Assembly (NCBI GenBank): GCA_017311185.1 | Contig: JAESUZ010000134.1 | Span: 522,001-586,000, forward strand | Direction of reading: 5' to 3' | From: Proteles cristata cristata | Taxonomy: Eukaryota > Chordata > Mammalia > Carnivora > Hyaenidae | DNA length: 64,000 nt | Part shown: piece by piece, positions 57,596 to 64,000 of the stretch | Layout of the letters: each line of letters opens with the position of its first letter | Position numbering within the stretch: position 1 is the first letter of the stretch | Program-made: the position numbers and the translations under genes | The notes under the pieces: model-generated | What the model saw: the letters and a program-made list of their open reading frames with translations, nothing else | The model's database searches: none | What the model was told of the DNA's origin: nothing

Positions 57596-58091
57596 ATTGT
57601 AATGATTTAACATAATTCTTACCCCAAATTCATATTTTTCTATTTACTCTTTTCCAGTTATAAATTATTGGTGGATTTCCTAGATTATGAGGAAATGAAA
57701 ACAATTGTAAAAATGTATTTTTATTTTATTCAAGAAAAAAAATCGTTACCAAGATGGATTCAGGCAAGAGAAAATTTCATTGAAATGATAAGAAGACAGT
57801 GAACAAATTCTAGAAGGGGAGGTGCCCTTCATGACTTTGGAAAGATGTTCCATTGATAGTTCACTGTTAGTTGAACATCAGGTTTAAGACTTGGTTCTTG
57901 TCAAACTTGACAACTGGTTATTCTGTAATTTCTGGAGAAATTCAAGCTTTAGTTTATTACAAAAATAAGATATGGGTGTAAATTATTTCTAAGTTCTGTG
58001 ATTATTGTGATATTCTGAAGTTTTCTTACTAAAGATATCAAACCAGTTATTTCCCTAAGTATTGCATGTCTGGCACAATACTAGCTACTGC
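57596..58091. other. CCSER1 intron, no recognised element
   Basis: Unique-looking sequence. Confidence 0.5.
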
Positions 58092-58214
58092 AGAGAGGAA
58101 AGAGAAAAGGGAAGAGAAGGTAGGGAAGGGAAGAGAAGGGACAAAAAGAGAGGAGTGGGGAGAGGAGAGGAGAGGAGAAAGGGAAGGAGGGTGGGAGGAA
58201 GGAAGGAAGGAAGA
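58092..58214. repeat. Polypurine GGGAA/GGAGA repeat
   Basis: About 120 bp with very few pyrimidines, ending in GGAAG units. Confidence 0.93.
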
Positions 58215-58459
58215 TAAATTCCTATTCTTCCGTTTATAGTTTAGTTGTCAGGACAAAGGCATACACATGTTTAAAACTCTGAATATTTCTTTACAGGAAT
58301 AAAAGTGCCGCGGTGATTTGGAAATTTATGTTTGGTCTAATAAATGATCTGAAGTAGAGTAAGTAATAGCTATGGTGGTATGTAAAGAACTCTGGACCGC
58401 TAGTCAGAAAATTCCAAACAAATTCCAATTTTGCTATATTGTCCTTGTTGAGTGGATAT

Positions 58460-58830
58460 AATAATCATTATTAAGCATCTGCCATAAAGAAGGTATTTTG
58501 TGGGGCGCCTGGGTGGCTTAGTCGGTTAAGCGTCCGACTTTCGCTTAGGTCATGATCTCGCGGTTCGTGGGTTCGAGCCCCGCGTCGGGCTCTGTGCTGA
58601 CTGCCAGCTCAGAACCTGCAGCCTGTTTCAGCCTGTGACTCCCTCTCTCTCTGACCCTCCCCTGCTCACGCTGTCTCTCTCTCTCTCCTAAAAATAAATA
58701 AAACATTAAAAAAAAAATTTAAAAAAAAAAGAAGGTATTTTGCTAACTTCTTTATATATATTAATTACCTTAACTCTAACGTACCAAATTAATAACCCTC
58801 AGATATTAGTGACTAAAACGACAACTTATT
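58460..58830 (-). mobile_element. MIR/L2-like remnant split by a young SINE
   Basis: TTATTAAGCATCTGCCATAA before the SINE and GGTATTTTGCTAACTTCTTT ATATATATTAATTACC after it join into one MIR-like reverse sequence when the insertion and one duplicate are removed. Confidence 0.65.
58501..58727 (+). mobile_element. Young Can-SINE, + strand
   Basis: GGGGCGCCTGGGTGGCTTAG, GGTTCGTGGGTTCGAGCCCC GCGTCGGG, GTGCTGACTGCCAGCTCAGA and CTCCTAAAAATAAATAAAAC plus long A tail. Exact 15-bp duplication AAAGAAGGTATTTTG at 58486-58500 and 58728-58742. Closest to consensus of all copies. Confidence 0.97.
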
Positions 58831-61204
58831 GATTTTCCCTGTAGAAAAATTCTATTTATGTTTTGAGCTTTCTCATGGGTTCTTATATTCAGGAAGCAAT
58901 AGAAGTCGAGTAAGTAGTCATTTAATGTTGGATAGGCCAGTAATTTACTTAGTCTGCAGTATGATGGTTACTTCTCTCTGACTGAGAGAAAAGGTCAGTA
59001 GAAAGTAGGAAAGAAAGTTTTAGTATTGTTTTTTTATGTTCATACTAGCTTTCAGTGCCAGTGGAATATTTTATTCAATGGATAAACCTAATGGTTCAAA
59101 ATGTTCTATTCTTTTAGGGCATGGAAAATGGCTTCATGTTTGGTTTTTATTTCCTCAAGAAACTTTCCAATGCTTGAATTAATTCTAAAGATCTTGTTTC
59201 AGCCTTACAAAGAGTCAGAGCACTTAATAAATGTGGCAACCTCTTCTAAATGTTCCCTTCAGTACAAAAAGCTCCATTAAGCCTGTATATTGTATATTTT
59301 TTCATTGCATGATGTGTGTATGTGTGTGCGTGTGTGCTTTAATTTATGAAGCCAATTTAAATACTGCATCTTAAAAAGCTGGCTATAAACCTCAATTTAA
59401 TAGAGAAGAAATAATGTTTGGAAGTAATTTAAATCGTTTACTACACTACCAAATCTGAATGCCAGTGAGCTACAGTTTACCAATAACACACATGCTTTAT
59501 TAATGTTGCCTTATTTTGTTTTCAGAGGGTAACATAGAGAGAAGGCCAAAAATGGAAAAACAATTTTTTTTTTGGCCAATCCAGAATTTCTGATCTCTAT
59601 ATACTTTGGCAACCATTAGGGAACTAAAAGATGCATAATTGAAAAAGAAATTAAAATGTTAGATTCAAGGACATAGTGCTTTGAATAAAAGCCCCAGATA
59701 ATGTGAACTTGATAAGTTCATTAATTATAAATAAAAGATCTAACATAAATGAGGAATTTTGTGACCTGTGAGACTAAAGAATTTTTAAATGCATCTAATA
59801 TAATAAAATATTATAGGGAATTAATTTATAAACTAAATTATTAATCTATGGAAATTAGGTAATAGCATCTAATTTTTATTACACATTTTCAGTTACAGGA
59901 TGCTGGGTGAGAGTCTTAGAACTTGAAGCTGAAATGGATTAGTTTACTGTTATTCATCTATTATTTACTCTTTATTAATTTATTCTTTGTGTAGATATCA
60001 CGTGAAGCAGTATCTAGGAAGTAGTTTAGGAATGGAATGGAAACCTCTTATTTACATGGGAAGAAAACGTAAAGGCAAGGCAATTGTGATTATCTAGGTT
60101 CACAGGACATTTGTTTGTAGTCACCTGCCATTCAGTACCTAATTTAGGTGAACAGCAGCTTATGAATTTGAGAAGGAAAATAAATATCCTCTTTACTATA
60201 TTTTGTTTTACTTCATTTACTGATACTACTAAATCAAATATATATTTGATTTTCTGGTAATGATATTTATATTTTTTCAAAGATTTTTCTTTGTACTGTT
60301 GTATAGAATTTTCATCATACTTTGCTGAGTGCAAGAACTATTGGTATTATATGAGCATAGTATCGATTATTTTGAAACCATTAACAAACAAAAAATATAG
60401 GTAACCTAGGACAACACATAAATTCCTTGATACTGTTTAAAGATATTACTATGAATTTTTGAATCAATTTAAACGTTACACTGTTTTTGAAACAATTACT
60501 CTAAAAAACTCATTGGCAAGTTTCCCCAAATATAAAGCTTATATTCAACTACCAATTTTAATTTATAGGCAGTAAGCATTAGAGTTGTATTAGCATTCTA
60601 CTGATTTCATCTTATGATTTCATTTCAATTGAAAATTAAGTGCACTACCAATCATAGTGAATAATGTTCACAGATACGTGTACCTGTGTTTTGTAGTTGA
60701 ATTTATTTAAATTCACATTAAATACTTAGCTCCTGCCAAACAGTTCCACATTCAACAATTACCCATACAAATGTTTCATTGTATTTGTTATATATTTATC
60801 AGTCTGGATAAAAAGATGGGTATTGTAACTTTCTGGGTATTTTACTGTGGCTAAAATTAATTAAGAAACCACTAATGTTTTTAAAGCTATGAACAGAAAG
60901 TTACATAAGTCCTATGACCAATATAAGAGCTTTCAAAAGTAATGTAAACATTTGCTTTTGTTTATAATATCATAAATATTAAAATGTACAGAAATTATAA
61001 ATATCTCAATTTATATCTTAATTTATAAACAGTGAACTATGTAATAAATATTATTGAGTTGTGATGGTAGTTTTTGTGATATAAAGATGAAACATACATA
61101 AACATGTCCTGTAGGTGGCTCATATTTTAGCAGACACAAGTAATTTCAACATAGTATGAGAATTGCTAAAACTTACTAACTTATCTTTTTATGTGTGTCT
61201 GCCC
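58831..61204. other. CCSER1 intron, longest repeat-poor stretch
   Basis: About 2.4 kb of AT-rich sequence without a nameable repeat or gene; a short TG run lies at 59312-59337. Confidence 0.55.
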
Positions 61205-61285
61205 TGCTTTTGTTAATTTTACCTCATTTACTCCTCTCAACAACCCTTTAAAGTCGGTTCTGTTACCATCTTCATTTTATTGGAT
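61205..61285 (-). mobile_element. MIR fragment, - strand
   Basis: TTTACTCCTCTCAACAACCC and GTTACCATCTTCATTTTATT match the 3' part of MIR reversed. Confidence 0.55.
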
Positions 61286-62622
61286 TTGTAGCATTTGCCC
61301 ATTTCTCTGGTGTAAATAGTCCTTCCATGGCGAATTTCAAGCTAAGTGTGATGTGATGGAACTTGAATTTGGAAAGTCTCAGGAGGAATATTTTTCCCCT
61401 ACCGATTAGGACTGAGTAGCTCGCTTTCCTCAAATAAACTGACAAAAGACAACAGGAGAAGAGTTTAGTATACATGGGGGCTGCTCAGTTGTGAAAAGTG
61501 CATTGAATAGTAAGAGATAAAGATTTCTATACCACATTAACCAACTCGGGCCCAGTTTAGGGGTTCCAAGGGAAAGTATGGGAGGTTCTGTAGGGCTATT
61601 TGGTGGTAATGGGCAGCTGGATTGCCACTTCTGGTGCTAATAAGGGTCAATCTTTTCCTGAGGAAGAAACTCCTTAGGAGAGGTATCCTTGACAGCTGTT
61701 TTGGGGGGACACACTGCTTACGTTTAGGTAATGTTTGGTTTTTTTTCCCCCTTTGGTTACTGATTAATCAGAAGTTTCCAGTTTTAAATAATTTTTGTAT
61801 CATCATGGTTGTTAATTCTTTGAAGAATATATAAACACCATCAACTCTAGGGAGCCCTGGTGCAGTGGTTTTTGCACACAATTATATATGTCCCACTTAA
61901 AAATTGCCATTCTTCATGTGGTGAATTAAATTTTTTTAAAGCAAAAAAATAAACAAAAAATCAAAACCTAAAGTTTCCTTTCACAGCTGTAATTTGTGCA
62001 TAGTAAAGGAGATGACACTGTCAAAAGTTCAGAAATAAAGGAAATAAAATAATTGAATCAACAAAGTATCAATTAATAAGTTAATTCTGCACATACCAAA
62101 ATGACACTTGGTCAACCAGGAACACTCAAACCAAAACATGGAATGTAGTTCACAGGTATAGGGAACTTTTATAGTGAGAAGGCAATTTATTCTTACACTG
62201 ATGGGTTATATTAGACTTTTATTAAATGGTAGGGAATTTTTTGGTGCTTACCTCATATCAATTTTGTGTATCTAGTTTAGTTTTGTTTATGATTTCCAGG
62301 GACAAAATCAAGAAATGACCCAGGTTTAGTTAGTCTTGCAAAATAAGCTAAATTGAGTCTTGTTTGTATAACTAAACTGTTTTTTGTCTACTCATGGTAC
62401 TTTCAATGTTGATGTATTCTCAGTTTTAACACCTTCTGTAATCAGGATTTAGCTATTAGGACTAGATAGATTTTAGCAAATGCTTGTAAAGTTTTTTGAA
62501 AACTTGAGAGAGATTGGACAAGGGTGAAGTATGGGAAAACAGATAAACCATATATTATCCTATGAAGATTAATGTAATACAGGAAAACAATATTTAGACA
62601 ATGGGTAGAGAGTTGAAGTAAA
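61286..62622. other. CCSER1 intron, no recognised element
   Basis: Unique-looking. Small frames without family resemblance. Confidence 0.5.
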
Positions 62623-62624
62623 TA

Positions 62625-62831
62625 CAATAAAACCTTGGATTGCAAGTTACTTGTTCTGCGAGTGTTTTACAAGATGAGCTAACATTTCTAATAAATTTTA
62701 ACTTTATAAACAAGCAGTGTCTTGCAATACAATTAATATGTGATGCCAAACATCACAGGATCACATACAAATTCATACAAGCTTTGGAATGCTTCCAAAA
62801 TGAATTATGCTCGCAAACCAAGGTTTAACTG
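62625..62831. mobile_element. Small Tc1/mariner-superfamily (Tigger-like) DNA transposon with TA duplication
   Basis: Left end CAATAAAACCTTGGATTGCA; the right end reads CAGTTAAACCTTGGTTTGCG on the other strand, so the termini are inverted repeats. TA flanks both sides (62623-62624, 62832-62833). About 207 bp, no transposase. Confidence 0.8.
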
Positions 62832-63229
62832 TACTTTCTCTTTATTCTCTTCATTCCTTTGTCTGGTTTCCGTTTTTCATGATTGGCAAAGTTGGTCTCA
62901 GGTGTATTTGCTTCGGAAGATGCAAAACTTACTGTCCTCTTTGAGAGGGCTTATGAAAGAATAGTTTGATGAGGCATTTTGGCTTTCGGGTAGCATAAAC
63001 TAAATGGTGCCCATTTTTACAACCACATGCTTCATGTTACAGAGTATCCCATAGAACAGAAGCAGGTGTCCTTCCTGCTTCTCCACACAGTTCTCTGACC
63101 ACTGTCTTCTTTGCCTCCCTAATAAATCTTGACTTGAAGCCCACACCATTAGATGATACCACTCTTTATTGTAGTCTTTGTTATACCTTCATCACAGTCC
63201 TTCCTCTATTGTTTGAAGTTTATAGATCC

Positions 63230-63400
63230 TTATTCATTTTTACTGTTTCCAGTATTGCTCCTAAAATAATCCTGAATTATATAAATTGCTGCCTTACCTT
63301 GGCATGTCAGCTCCTTGAACCCCTGATTTTTCCAGGATTTTGTTCTCTGTTATATCTCACTCAGCATATCCAAGTGTTTACCTGACATCTCTACTATAAT
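63230..63400 (+). mobile_element. Possible L2 3'-end remnant, + strand
   Basis: GGCATGTCAGCTCCTTGAAC and TCTGTTATATCTCACTCAGC resemble the L2 3' end. Degraded. Confidence 0.4.
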
Positions 63401-63460
63401 GTCCAACTGAAATTTAAAAGTTAACTTGACTAAACTGACTTACTGATTGTTTTTCACCTC

Positions 63461-63941
63461 TGTAAGGGCAGAACGATTTTCCCTTCTTCCCCTCTAGGTT
63501 TTTGGGCAATCTAATGATTAAATTGACATAAGACAGAATAACATGAAAAATACAAATTTAATTTCATATGTAGCAAAGCCCTAAAGATGTGAGACCCAAG
63601 CACAGGTAGCTCACTTGAGGCTTATATGCCGTCCTGGGCTAAGGAATGTGGTAGGATCTGGGGCCTCAAAGTGCAGGAGGCTAATTCACAGGATAATAAG
63701 AAGAATAGATGTTTGGTAATAAGATGTTTGCCCCAACATATAGATAGGTCTTTCAGATAAAAAGTTATCACTGGTAAGAGCTCTTTTTCTGAGCCATGCC
63801 CCTTCTCAATTATTTTAGGTAGTTAAGATAGAGGTTAAAGTTTTCTCAAGTCTCCTGGGTCTTGATTGCCTTCAGCTCCAGGTAATCCACGTGCTTAAGT
63901 GGCATATTTTAGGGTCACATGTTCTAGTCCCCCTCACTTCA
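63461..63941 (-). mobile_element. LTR remnant (probably ERV1 class), - strand
   Basis: Minus strand begins TGAAGTGAGGGGGACTAGAA, has a TATA-like GGCATATAAGCCTC near 63630, then AAATTAAATTTG and TGTCTTATGTCAATTTAATC, and ends CTGCCCTTACA, giving a U3-R-U5-like order. Family not named; no internal genes. Confidence 0.62.
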
Positions 63942-64000
63942 AATATGTTATTGATGCAGCTTTTTTCCTATGCCAGTAAATTCCTACTCAGTTCTTCTGT

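Noticed and set aside
659..58727. tRNA-like sequences with good A and B box resemblance (such as GGTTCGAGCC)
   Set aside because: They are the tRNA-derived heads of SINEs, each with SINE body and tail, not tRNA genes.
1..64000. Search for a previously undescribed gene system or cluster
   Set aside because: Apart from one CCSER1 exon and transposon remnants, neither strand holds a convincing coding or structured-RNA cluster. The remaining novelty is in repeat structure.

Overview
This is vertebrate nuclear DNA from a carnivore of the cat-like suborder (Feliformia). It is not bacterial, viral or plasmid sequence. The main evidence is about 42 copies of the carnivore tRNA-Lys-derived SINE (Can-SINE/SINEC), with heads like GGGGCGCCTGGGTGGC and ATAAATAAA-type tails, plus carnivore-type LINE-1 fragments and old mammalian repeats (MIR, L2, MER5A, MER2, MLT1). 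A felid is the simplest reading, but the youngest SINE subfamily has distinctive changes, so another feliform family is possible.

The only protein-coding feature I can support is one internal exon at 2299-2506 on the + strand. It encodes 69 codons that I recognise as part of CCSER1 (coiled-coil serine-rich protein 1, formerly FAM190A). It has a canonical acceptor and donor, and I find no other exon. The window is therefore the end of one CCSER1 intron (1-2298), the exon, and more than 61 kb of the next intron (2507-64000). Very long introns are typical of this gene.

Layout: 1-2300 upstream intron with a SINE and a MER2 transposon. 2299-2506 exon. 2.5-6.5 kb mostly unique intron. 6.5-8.9 kb an ancient L1 broken by three SINEs, followed by a duplicated segment whose partner lies at 11.8-12.2 kb. 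12.6-16.2 kb MER5A, MIRs and a dense SINE cluster. 16.4-16.9 kb a solo endogenous-retrovirus LTR. 17.3-19.2 kb an L1 with a 5' inversion. 19.2-25.7 kb SINEs, an MLT1-type LTR, MIR, L2 and simple repeats. 27.1-29.4 kb a longer antisense L1. 31.3-34.8 kb old L1 and LTR debris and MER5A. 36.5-37.7 kb two SINEs around an AT-rich island. 38-58.7 kb scattered SINEs, MIR, MLT1 and microsatellites. 58.8-62.6 kb nearly unique sequence. 62.6-63.9 kb a small TA-flanked DNA transposon and an LTR remnant.

No set of genes works together here and I found no new biological system. The interesting content is structural: a clean twin-primed L1, a duplicated block with one end inverted, short tandem duplications, a distinctive young SINE subfamily, and nested insertions whose relative ages can be read from target-site duplications.
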